The notes below the pieces were generated by a model. It searched no databases. It was not told where the DNA came from and saw only the letters and a program-made list of their open reading frames with translations. A program made the position numbers and the translations under genes. Positions 5,689 through 12,152 of a DNA stretch of 14,185 bases are shown piece by piece. Every line of letters begins with the position of its first letter. Within the stretch, counting starts at the first letter, position 1. Source of the DNA: Candidatus Omnitrophota bacterium (GTDB taxonomy: Bacteria > Omnitrophota > Gorgyraeia > Zapsychrales > Zapsychraceae); the NCBI GenBank assembly GCA_020430005.1, contig JAGQKQ010000024.1, positions 1-14,185 of the forward strand, written 5' to 3'.

Positions 5689-7431
5689 TTAGGAAAAATA
5701 CGGCAGCTCTTTTTTCACGGCCTGAACCAATGGCTCAATAATATTTTCGGAAAAGTCAAAACGAATACCGGCGGCCGTGTATAACTCCGGCAGTGTTTTG
5801 GCGCCACCGTAAGACAAACCTTTAAGATAATCATCCAGTGCCTTTTTCTGATCTGTCTTCGCATTCTGCCAAACCTGTAAAGCGCCTAATTGCGCGATCC
5901 CGTATTCAATGTAATAGAAGGGCACTTCAAAAATATGCAACTGACGATGCCAAACATACGCATGCTGGTCCTCCAAACCGCTCCAGTCCACAACCCCTGT
6001 ATTAAACCGGTTATGAATAGAAAGCCACGCCTCCCGACGCTGTTTCGGAGTATGCTCCGGATTTTCATAAATCCAATGCTGAAACGCATCAATCACCGCC
6101 ACCCAGATAAGGACGAAAATGATATCCTCCAGATGCGACTGCCGGGAACGATGAAAATCTTCTTCGGAATAAAACACATCCAGATGATCTCCCGCGAGCA
6201 GTTCCATCGCCATGGACGCAACCTCATTAAATTCCATCGGCCCGTGGCGATAATCATATAACGGATCATGCGCGCAGGCCATAGAATGAAAAGCATGACC
6301 CGCTTCATGTAAAAGCGTACGAACATCGCCATCAATGCCAACAGCGTTCATAAAAATAAACGGCTTCCGTGATTCCGACAACGCACTTTGATAACCGCCC
6401 GGCGCTTTTCCCTTACGGCTATCCAAATCCAATAAACCTTCATCGGCCATTTCCTCAAATTGCTGTCCCAATGTGGCATGCAATTGATTAAAAATCTTGC
6501 GACATCCACCGACTAACTCCGGAACCTCTTCAAAAGGTTTTAATGGTTTTCGTCCTAACGGATCAACCGCCGTGTCCCATGGACGGAGCGCTTCTACCTT
6601 CAACTGTTCCCGACGATGCTCCAAAATCCTGGCCTGCACCGGCACCAACAACTTTTCCATGGATTCATGATATTTTTTACAATCTTCCGGCGTGTAATCA
6701 AAACGATGCAAGGATTTAAATTTATAGTCCCGGTAATTATCAAAACCGGCATTCTGCGCAATCTGATGGCGCAATTTTAACATCTGGCTGAAAACATCTT
6801 CCAGCTGATCCTTATCCTGAAGACGTCGTTCGGCTGTGGCCCGCCAGGCCTTTTCCCGAAGTTCACGATCTGTTTCCATCAGATACTTCGACATCTGCGG
6901 CAGGGTCTTCTCTTCACCGTCAAACTGCACGGTCATCGCCCCGCAGATTTTCTGATATTTCTGGGATAAAATCGATACCTGCGTTTCTAACGGAATATTC
7001 TCTTTAACGAAAAGCTTAACATCGGTTTGAATGGCGCGGTGATACAAACCATACCGCTCTTTATCGTATGGTATTGATTCTGTCAGGCCTAAAAACCGGC
7101 GGTTAAGCTGATCATCATAAGGCTTGATTTCAGGAACAATTTTTTCGATAAATTCGGCGTAACGGTTAGCCCGATCTTCATCATCGGTAGCGCAGGTCAT
7201 TTTAATGTACAAAACGGAACCAAACTGATCCAAGGCCGCCTCCAGTTCCGAACGCTTTTCAATCCATTTTTCCAGATCCTCAGGGCTTTGGACGGATTCA
7301 TCCAAAAGCTGCTGGTACAGTCCCTTCAAGCGCTCAATATCCATAAAATCCATATTTTCAGGCACAAAGGCCCGCGGGGCATAGGGTTTCAGCGTATCGA
7401 AATCGACAACGCCTGCAGAAGATGGGGTCAT
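5689..7431 (-). CDS. M3 family oligoendopeptidase (PepF-like zinc metallopeptidase)
   Basis: This is a 580-residue cytosolic zinc oligopeptidase of family M3, which degrades short peptides and often signal-peptide fragments. The metal site is LLHEAGHAFHS, with His375, Glu376 and His379. The third ligand, Glu403, lies in GPMEFNEVAS, the usual family block. The C-terminal FEVPFYYIEYGIAQLGA carries the Tyr residues that help substrate binding in this family. The N-terminal half is helical, as expected for the long M3 substrate channel. No signal peptide is present. The start at 7431 has AAGGAG 8 bases upstream. Length fits the family (about 560-600). The gene is divergent from rpmB across about 206 bases and ends about 50 bases before the promoter of the next gene, with no clear terminator. 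Exact subfamily (PepF versus M3C) is not assigned. Confidence 0.95.
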   Translation of the reverse strand: MTPSSAGVVDFDTLKPYAPRAFVPENMDFMDIERLKGLYQQLLDESVQSPEDLEKWIEKRSELEAALDQFGSVLYIKMTCATDDEDRANRYAEFIEKIVPEIKPYDDQLNRRFLGLTESIPYDKERYGLYHRAIQTDVKLFVKENIPLETQVSILSQKYQKICGAMTVQFDGEEKTLPQMSKYLMETDRELREKAWRATAERRLQDKDQLEDVFSQMLKLRHQIAQNAGFDNYRDYKFKSLHRFDYTPEDCKKYHESMEKLLVPVQARILEHRREQLKVEALRPWDTAVDPLGRKPLKPFEEVPELVGGCRKIFNQLHATLGQQFEEMADEGLLDLDSRKGKAPGGYQSALSESRKPFIFMNAVGIDGDVRTLLHEAGHAFHSMACAHDPLYDYRHGPMEFNEVASMAMELLAGDHLDVFYSEEDFHRSRQSHLEDIIFVLIWVAVIDAFQHWIYENPEHTPKQRREAWLSIHNRFNTGVVDWSGLEDQHAYVWHRQLHIFEVPFYYIEYGIAQLGALQVWQNAKTDQKKALDDYLKGLSYGGAKTLPELYTAAGIRFDFSENIIEPLVQAVKKELPYFS

Positions 7432-7523
7432 ATCAGGGTCTCCTTATTAATAATAGTGCTAAGCAGTATGCTGTAAGTATTACGAAAAAAACAACTTATC
7501 CCGTATCACCTACCTCTTATCAC

Positions 7524-7539
7524 GGCGGCAATCGCCGCC
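7524..7539. repeat. GC-rich inverted repeat between pepF-like gene and rpmB
   Basis: GGCGGC and GCCGCC are perfect 6-bp arms around a 4-base loop, centred about 20 bases upstream of the rpmB -35. No T-run follows on either strand, so it is not a standard terminator. A protein-binding site or a chance hairpin are both possible. Confidence 0.4.
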
Positions 7540-7551
7540 CGAAATATCCAC

Positions 7552-7579
7552 TTGACAAACGATTGTTTTTTAGTATACT
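7552..7579 (+). promoter_or_regulatory. Sigma70-type promoter of rpmB
   Basis: A perfect TTGACA (7552-7557) and TATACT (7574-7579) are separated by 16 bases. The predicted start near 7586 gives a leader of about 50 bases before the ATG at 7638. This is one of the two best promoters in the window, in keeping with a ribosomal protein gene. Confidence 0.85.
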
Positions 7580-7627
7580 CTTAATCTCTGGTTCAACAAA
7601 ATAAAGGGTTTACAACCTATTCAATTT

Positions 7628-7631
7628 GAGG
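7628..7631 (+). promoter_or_regulatory. Ribosome binding site fixing the rpmB start
   Basis: GAGG lies 6 bases before the ATG at 7638. It overlaps the upstream in-frame TTG at 7626, which excludes that codon as the start. Confidence 0.65.
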
Positions 7632-7637
7632 TTTATT

Positions 7638-7865
7638 ATGTCAAAAGCATGTGAAATTTGCGGAAAAGGATCAATCCCGGGCGTTAAATATAAAAGACGC
7701 GGTCAGATTAAACGAACAGGTGGTGCCGGTTCTAAAATCATCGGAAAAACTCTTCGCCGCTTTTATCCTAATATTCAGAAGATCAAAATCAACCTTAACG
7801 GTGTTGTGAAAAGAACAAACGTTTGCACATCCTGTATTCAGGGCGGCAAAATCGTTAAGGCCTAA
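7638..7865 (+). CDS. rpmB: 50S ribosomal protein L28
   Basis: L28 is a structural protein of the large ribosomal subunit. The 75-residue product starts MSKACEICGK, as L28 proteins do. Family blocks are KRTGGAGSKIIGKTLRRFYPN and the C-terminal VCTSCIQGGKI. It is the cysteine-rich (C+) form: Cys5, Cys8, Cys63 and Cys66 form two CxxC pairs that should bind zinc. The gene is alone on its strand here, with its own promoter, and is not next to rpmG, a common partner elsewhere. Its stop is only 5 bases from the recJ stop on the other strand. Downstream bases on the + strand have only a weak 4-bp stem (GTTA/TAAC at 7853-7865) followed by T-rich sequence, so transcripts may run into antisense of recJ. 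Confidence 0.96.
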   Translation: MSKACEICGKGSIPGVKYKRRGQIKRTGGAGSKIIGKTLRRFYPNIQKIKINLNGVVKRTNVCTSCIQGGKIVKA

Positions 7866-7870
7866 CCCTT

Positions 7871-9562
7871 TTATTTTTTCTCACTTATTTTTATATCTTC
7901 TAACTTCAATTGCGGTGTTGGGGCTTTATTCCAATCGTCAATCGTAATTTGGTAGGCCAAATCTAAAAGCTGTCCTGAATCAACCATTGCTTTTAAATCT
8001 CCCATCCCAAAACCAACAGCCGAAATCACCGCCTGTCCATCCGTCACCCAAAACTTTAATGTGTTCCGGCCCAGGACCTGTGATATTCCCTTAACCTTTA
8101 AACCTTTTGTGCAAAAAACCGGTACCGGATTTCCCTCTCCAAAAGGTTCCATCGCGGCAATTGTATTAGCCAAATCCAAAGAAATATCCGGCAAAGCAAT
8201 TTCACTTTCCACAGACAAAACCTTTACCAGTTGGCTCCGGGATAAGGTCTTCTCAGCCACATCATTAATCATCGCTTTGAAAGATTCAATATTTTCTTCT
8301 TTGATGGTTAATCCCGCCGCCCCTTCATGACCACCGAATTCTTCAAGACAGTGCGCGCAATTCATTAACGCCTCATGCAAATGAAAACCGTCCACAGAAC
8401 GCGCGGAAGCTGTCCCCACACCATCCTGCAATGAAATCACCACCGAGGGACGGTAATATTTATCCGAAAGCCGTGATGCCACGATTCCCAAAACACCTTT
8501 ATGCCAGCCTTCTTTACTTAAGACAATAACATTATGATTATTCAAGGTTTCTTCCTCGACTAAGGCAATGGCTTCCTGAACAACGTCACGCTGCATTTTC
8601 TGACGGTCCGAATTATGGCGTTCCAATTCCATCGCCAGTAACCGGGCCTCTTCCTCATTTTCACTTAAAAAAAGATCGAGTGATCCATGCGCCGTATCCA
8701 TTCGTCCGGCCGCATTGATCCGTGGACCTAAAACAAAACCGATATGATACGGACTTAATTTTTTATTCACATTAATTTTTGCCGTCCCTAATAACGCCTT
8801 AAGTCCTTTATTATTGGTACGGTGAATATATGGAAGACCATTTTTAACAAAAATGCGGTTTTCTCCCCGAAGCGGAACAATATCGGCCACAGTTCCAATG
8901 GCCACCAAATCCAGATCCTCTTCAACGACTTTTCCCAAAAGAGCCTGCGATACCTTAGCAGCCAATCCAACCGAAGCTAATTCTTTAAACGGATACGAAC
9001 AGTCTTTTTGTTTGGGATTAATAATCGCGTAGGCATCGGGGATACGGCCCTCATCCGGCTCATGGTGATCAATAATGATAACTTCAATTCCCGCACGGTT
9101 AATCGTATCCACCGCATCCGCCGCGGTAATGCCGCAGTCAATTGTAATTAAAAGACTCACCCCTTCCTGAACCGCCTTTTCGGCGATCCCATGATTCAAA
9201 CCATAACCGTCTATCATGCGATGCGGAATATGGTTAATAACATCAATCCCGATATCACGCAATTTGGTCGTAAGAATTGTGGATGAGGTAACGCCGTCCA
9301 CATCATAGTCCCCGAAGATAAGGACCTTTTCCTGATTGGCGGCGGCCTGACGGATACGATCAATAGCCTCTCGCATTCCTTTAAGCAGAAAAGGATCGTG
9401 CAAACCATCCAGATGGCCTTTTAAAAAGGTATCGGCTTCTTCAAGATCACAAATTTGTCGGTTGATTAAAAGCTTGGCGATTAAAGGATCAATATTAAGT
9501 CCTTCACTGAGGCGGGTAATTTCCTGTGGGTTAATCTCTTGGATGTTCCAGATTTTTTCCAT
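7871..9562 (-). CDS. recJ: Single-stranded-DNA-specific exonuclease RecJ
   Basis: RecJ degrades single-stranded DNA 5'->3' in RecF-pathway recombination, mismatch and base-excision repair. It acts in the cytoplasm with Mn2+ or Mg2+. The 563-residue product shows all DHH motifs: LIFGDYDVDGVTSS (85-90 is DYDVDG), LITIDCGIT, IIIDHHEPDE (DHH at 165-167) and IGTVADIVPL (223-227). GPRINAAGRM is at 279-288, and the DHHA1 motif GGHEGAAG is at 410-417. An OB-fold-like C-terminus (about 450-560) includes WNKAPTPQLKLEDI. Length matches the family (550-580). I choose the ATG at 9562, with AGGAC 9 bases upstream. An in-frame extension to a TTG at 9640 would translate an intergenic repeat cluster. The gene follows argS by 99 bases on the same strand. 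Confidence 0.95.
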   Translation of the reverse strand: MEKIWNIQEINPQEITRLSEGLNIDPLIAKLLINRQICDLEEADTFLKGHLDGLHDPFLLKGMREAIDRIRQAAANQEKVLIFGDYDVDGVTSSTILTTKLRDIGIDVINHIPHRMIDGYGLNHGIAEKAVQEGVSLLITIDCGITAADAVDTINRAGIEVIIIDHHEPDEGRIPDAYAIINPKQKDCSYPFKELASVGLAAKVSQALLGKVVEEDLDLVAIGTVADIVPLRGENRIFVKNGLPYIHRTNNKGLKALLGTAKINVNKKLSPYHIGFVLGPRINAAGRMDTAHGSLDLFLSENEEEARLLAMELERHNSDRQKMQRDVVQEAIALVEEETLNNHNVIVLSKEGWHKGVLGIVASRLSDKYYRPSVVISLQDGVGTASARSVDGFHLHEALMNCAHCLEEFGGHEGAAGLTIKEENIESFKAMINDVAEKTLSRSQLVKVLSVESEIALPDISLDLANTIAAMEPFGEGNPVPVFCTKGLKVKGISQVLGRNTLKFWVTDGQAVISAVGFGMGDLKAMVDSGQLLDLAYQITIDDWNKAPTPQLKLEDIKISEKK

Positions 9563-9589
9563 TATATTATCGTCCTGCGTTGTTCGGTT

Positions 9590-9659
9590 ACGTAGCTGGA
9601 AACGGGTAACGTATAACGATAGACGTTTCGAGCCGCGCAATCGTTAACCGTATAACGGT
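9590..9659. repeat. Degenerate GTATAACG-type repeat cluster between argS and recJ
   Basis: TAAC-GTATAACG-ATAG (9607-9621) recurs as TAACC-GTATAACG-GTAG (9645-9661), 39 bases apart. A further related GTTACGTAG lies at about 9588-9596. The second copy contains the perfect inverted repeat ACCGT-ATA-ACGGT (9648-9660). The stretch is built from alternating CGTTA and TAACG words and looks unlike the surrounding genes. It separates argS from recJ and contains no clear terminator or promoter. Confidence 0.5.
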
Positions 9660-9661
9660 AG

Positions 9662-11335
9662 TTACATCTGCTCCGGTGCCTGAACGCCTAACAAACCAAG
9701 CCCATTGGCAAAAACAATCCGGGCCGCGTTCATCAAAGAAAGACGTTCAGCGGATAATTGCTCATCCGCATCAATCACACGATGATGATCATAAAACTTG
9801 TGAAAGACCGCCGCTAAATCCTGCATATAACTGACCAGCGGATACGGGTCTAACTGGTTATAACAAAACTGCAAGGCTTCGGGGAATTCCCCCATTTTTT
9901 TAATGAGGTCAATTTCTTCCGGCTCTTTCAGCAGAGAAAACCCTTTGCTTTTCACTTCAATCCCAACTTCATCCGCCTTTTTATTCACACTATACACACG
10001 GGCATGAGCATATTGAATGTAATACACAGGGTTTTCGTTGGTTTGTTTTTTAGCCAGTTCCAGATCGAATTCCAGATGCGCCTTGATATGCCGCATTAAA
10101 AAGAAAAAGCGCGCAGCATCTGTACCAACCTCTTCCATAACCTCACGCAAACTGATAAATTCCCCGCGGCGGGTCGACATGGATACCGGCTTACCATCCC
10201 GAAATAATGTGGCCAGCTGAACAATGAGTACTTCCAGATCATCTTTATTCTTTCCCAAAGCTTCCGCCGCCGCTTTAATGCGCGGAATATACCCGTGATG
10301 GTCCGGCCCCCAAATGTTAAACACCCGGGAAAACCCCCGCTCAAACTTATCTTTATGATACACAATATCCGGTGTTAAATAGGTATAGGCGCCATCACTT
10401 TTTTTCACAACCCTGTCTTTGTCATCCCCAAAGGCCGTAGATTTAAACCACAACGCGCCCTCTTCTTCATACAGATGTCCCCGCTCTTTTAATAAATCTA
10501 TAATCTTTTCAATCTGCTCATTGGTTGCGATGTCCCGCTGATGCGCCCAATAATCAAAATGCACACCAAAATCATCCAGATCCCTTTTAATCACATCCAT
10601 CAAGTACCGAACACCAAAATCGTTCCATTCTAAATCCGCAACAGCCTTAGCCGCCTCGGCATCCGTAATTCCTTTTTCCGATAAAAATATTTGGGCCATA
10701 TCTTTAATATAATCGCCCTGATATCCTTCTTCCGGAAACGCAACATCAAGCCCCAGATGCTGAAGAGCCCGGCATTTAATCGATGTTCCAAGGATATTAA
10801 TCTGGTTTCCTTCGTCATTCACATAATATTCTTTGGTAATATCAAAGCCCAGAAAAGTCAGTACATTTCCCAGCACATCACCAACCACCGCTTGCCGGGC
10901 ATGCGCGACACTCAACGGCCCGGTGGGATTGGCGCTCACAAACTCAATCTGGATTTTCTCCTTTTTGCCAAAATCGGAAGCCCCGTAGCGCCCGCCCTCT
11001 TCAAAAACCTGCTCAATAATTTCAAACAAAGAATCTTGAGTAAGAAAAAAGTTAATAAATCCCGGATTTTTGATTTCGATGGATTGAATGTGCGCCTGTA
11101 ATGGTGATGCGGTCACCGCTTTTTCAATATGCGCGGCCAATTCTTCGGCAATCGCCATCGGCGCTTTACGGAATATTTTGGCGGATTTTAAGGCGATATT
11201 GGTGGAAAAATCCCCATGAATCTTTTCGGCGGGTGTTTCAATGGAAATGGAAGGAAAATCGACAATATCAGGATAGGCGGCCGTCAGCGTCTCGGCCAGA
11301 AATTGCTGTAGTTGCTGCTTGATACTGTCTAACAT
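9662..11335 (-). CDS. argS: Arginyl-tRNA synthetase
   Basis: ArgRS charges tRNA-Arg with arginine using ATP and is a class I synthetase. The 557-residue product has the N-terminal Arg-tRNA synthetase domain (about 1-115, with KIHGDFSTNIA). The catalytic domain contains FVSANPTGPLSVAHARQA, YYVNDEGNQI, SDGAYTYLTPDI and IWGPDHHGYI. The DALR anticodon domain at the end has NPVYYIQYAHAR and closes with ANGLGLLGVQAPEQM, a standard ArgRS C-terminus. Length fits the family. The HIGH signature, normally HVGH or HIGH here, reads S142-V-A-H145. The KMSKS region reads V384-SMST388 before RRGEF, so both signatures are altered although the frames around them are well conserved. The ATG at 11335 lacks a good Shine-Dalgarno sequence. 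rsfS ends 35 bases upstream, so translation may follow from that gene. Confidence 0.95.
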   Translation of the reverse strand: MLDSIKQQLQQFLAETLTAAYPDIVDFPSISIETPAEKIHGDFSTNIALKSAKIFRKAPMAIAEELAAHIEKAVTASPLQAHIQSIEIKNPGFINFFLTQDSLFEIIEQVFEEGGRYGASDFGKKEKIQIEFVSANPTGPLSVAHARQAVVGDVLGNVLTFLGFDITKEYYVNDEGNQINILGTSIKCRALQHLGLDVAFPEEGYQGDYIKDMAQIFLSEKGITDAEAAKAVADLEWNDFGVRYLMDVIKRDLDDFGVHFDYWAHQRDIATNEQIEKIIDLLKERGHLYEEEGALWFKSTAFGDDKDRVVKKSDGAYTYLTPDIVYHKDKFERGFSRVFNIWGPDHHGYIPRIKAAAEALGKNKDDLEVLIVQLATLFRDGKPVSMSTRRGEFISLREVMEEVGTDAARFFFLMRHIKAHLEFDLELAKKQTNENPVYYIQYAHARVYSVNKKADEVGIEVKSKGFSLLKEPEEIDLIKKMGEFPEALQFCYNQLDPYPLVSYMQDLAAVFHKFYDHHRVIDADEQLSAERLSLMNAARIVFANGLGLLGVQAPEQM

Positions 11336-11370
11336 GAATATTTTTTACCATCTAAATTGAATGATGAGAT

Positions 11371-11715
11371 TTAATCAGTATAGGGAATTTGTTCGGCTTC
11401 CTGCCACAGATGTTCCAAATTATAAAATTCCCTTAATTGTTTCTGGAAGATATGACAGACAACATCACCGGCATCCAGTACAATCCAGTCTGCCGATTTT
11501 AAGCCGGTTTTATACGAGATCGGCAAACCTTTTTTCTTCATTTCATCCAGGATATTGTCCGCAATAGCCCGTACCTGACGGTCATTATTCCCCGAACAGA
11601 TCACAAAACAGTCACAGAAGTTCGCCACATCCTTCATATCAAGGATAACGATATCTTCAGCTTTTTTATCAGAAGCAAATCCCGCAATTTTTAGGGCGAT
11701 TTGTCGTGAGGTCAA
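11371..11715 (-). CDS. rsfS: Ribosomal silencing factor RsfS
   Basis: RsfS binds ribosomal protein L14 and blocks joining of the ribosomal subunits when nutrients are low. The 114-residue product matches the family along its length: DKKAEDIVILDMKD, DCFVICSGNNDRQVRAIAD, DWIVLDAGDVVCHIF and REFYNLEHLW. The annotated start is a TTG at 11715, giving MTSRQIALKIA, which aligns with usual family N-termini. This TTG has no good ribosome binding site. The only strong one, AAAGGA at 11740-11745, is placed for an in-frame ATC at 11730, which would add MSKVSL-like residues, or for a GTG at 11735 in another frame. The GTG opens a 7-codon mini-ORF whose TGA overlaps the TTG. The gene lies upstream of argS, with which it is probably co-transcribed. 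Identity is secure; the exact start is not. Confidence 0.93.
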   Translation of the reverse strand: MTSRQIALKIAGFASDKKAEDIVILDMKDVANFCDCFVICSGNNDRQVRAIADNILDEMKKKGLPISYKTGLKSADWIVLDAGDVVCHIFQKQLREFYNLEHLWQEAEQIPYTD

Positions 11716-11774
11716 TGAAACTTTACTGATAACACTCGTTCCTTTCTAAAGCGCACCCATATGCTCTAGATCAC

Positions 11775-11780
11775 AGTATA
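11775..11780 (-). promoter_or_regulatory. Possible -10 element upstream of rsfS
   Basis: TATACT on the minus strand lies in the 120-base gap between the 57-aa gene and rsfS. The predicted start is near 11768. No good -35 is seen at 16-18 bases, so this is tentative. Confidence 0.3.
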
Positions 11781-11835
11781 TCCAGAAACAAAACAATCGT
11801 TCTTCAATATTATTAAGATTTGGCTAAAGACCGCG

Positions 11836-12009
11836 TTAACCTTTAAGTTTTGCAGCCTGATCTTTACTAAGAACTCGCCAGCATTCGTGAGTTCCTTTCG
11901 GAGATTTGGCAACAGCAAAAAAGCGACCGCTTTTTTCCCGTACATCATAATCCGCGGAGTTAAATTTGGATTTGGTTTTAACATCGTAGAATGATAGTTG
12001 TTCTGCCAT
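11836..12009 (-). CDS. Small 57-residue protein of unknown function
   Basis: This is a short gene found by reading the minus strand from a very strong ribosome binding site. The product is 57 residues. It begins MAEQLSFYDVKTKSKF and continues through SADYDVREKSGRFFAVAKSP. The rest is KGTHECWRVLSKDQAAKLKG. It is basic, has no signal peptide or membrane segment, and has a single Cys. The pattern FYDVKTKSKF, then a basic strand RFFAVAKSP, then ECWRVLSK suggests a compact beta-type fold. I believe similar short proteins exist in other bacteria, but I cannot name a family. A perfect -35/17-base spacer/-10 promoter lies upstream, and it may be the first gene of a unit with rsfS, argS and recJ. An overlapping 72-residue frame (11766-11984) is a shadow of it. 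Confidence 0.8.
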   Translation of the reverse strand: MAEQLSFYDVKTKSKFNSADYDVREKSGRFFAVAKSPKGTHECWRVLSKDQAAKLKG

Positions 12010-12013
12010 GATT

Positions 12014-12020
12014 CCTCCTT
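12014..12020 (-). promoter_or_regulatory. Strong ribosome binding site of the 57-aa gene
   Basis: AAGGAGG on the minus strand, 4 bases before the ATG at 12009. It is the strongest Shine-Dalgarno match in the window and the main evidence, with the promoter, that this small frame is translated. Confidence 0.85.
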
Positions 12021-12073
12021 AAAATTAGATCAAAAATTAATGAACCCTCAAAAGAAGTTTTTTGAATATGTTG

Positions 12074-12102
12074 AGTCTAACTGATATTATTTCGCTTGTC
12101 AA
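12074..12102 (-). promoter_or_regulatory. Sigma70-type promoter of the 57-aa gene
   Basis: TTGACA (12097-12102) and TAGACT (12074-12079) are separated by 17 bases on the minus strand. The predicted start near 12067 gives a leader of about 57 bases ending in AAGGAGG. Confidence 0.75.
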
Positions 12103-12152
12103 TTTAAAAAACTGAATTCATCACCGCCGGATATTCGTCAAATATACCTTTT

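Noticed and set aside
5890..6261. 123-codon open frame on the + strand
   Set aside because: It is antisense to the conserved C-terminal half of the M3 peptidase, including its metal site.
7465..7494. Possible minus-strand promoter TTGTTT-18-CATACT for the M3 peptidase
   Set aside because: Both hexamers are poor matches and nearby alternatives are equally weak. The true promoter in this gap is not clear by eye.
9561..9566. Perfect TATAAT overlapping the recJ ATG on the minus strand
   Set aside because: A start of transcription from it would fall inside recJ, with no later start codon that fits the family. Taken as chance.
9563..9640. 26-residue N-terminal extension of RecJ to a TTG
   Set aside because: It would translate the repeat cluster, has no family match, and the ATG at 9562 has AGGAC upstream and a family-like N-terminus.
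10691..11101. 136-codon open frame on the + strand
   Set aside because: It is antisense to argS, whose frame is fully supported by family motifs. No start signals.
11766..11984. 72-codon minus-strand frame
   Set aside because: It overlaps the 57-aa gene in another frame, begins inside it and has no ribosome binding site. The 57-aa frame has the promoter and the AAGGAGG.
12103..12152. Possible terminator after the M16 peptidase
   Set aside because: There is a T-run, but I could not build a continuous stem before it. The pairing needs several bulges.
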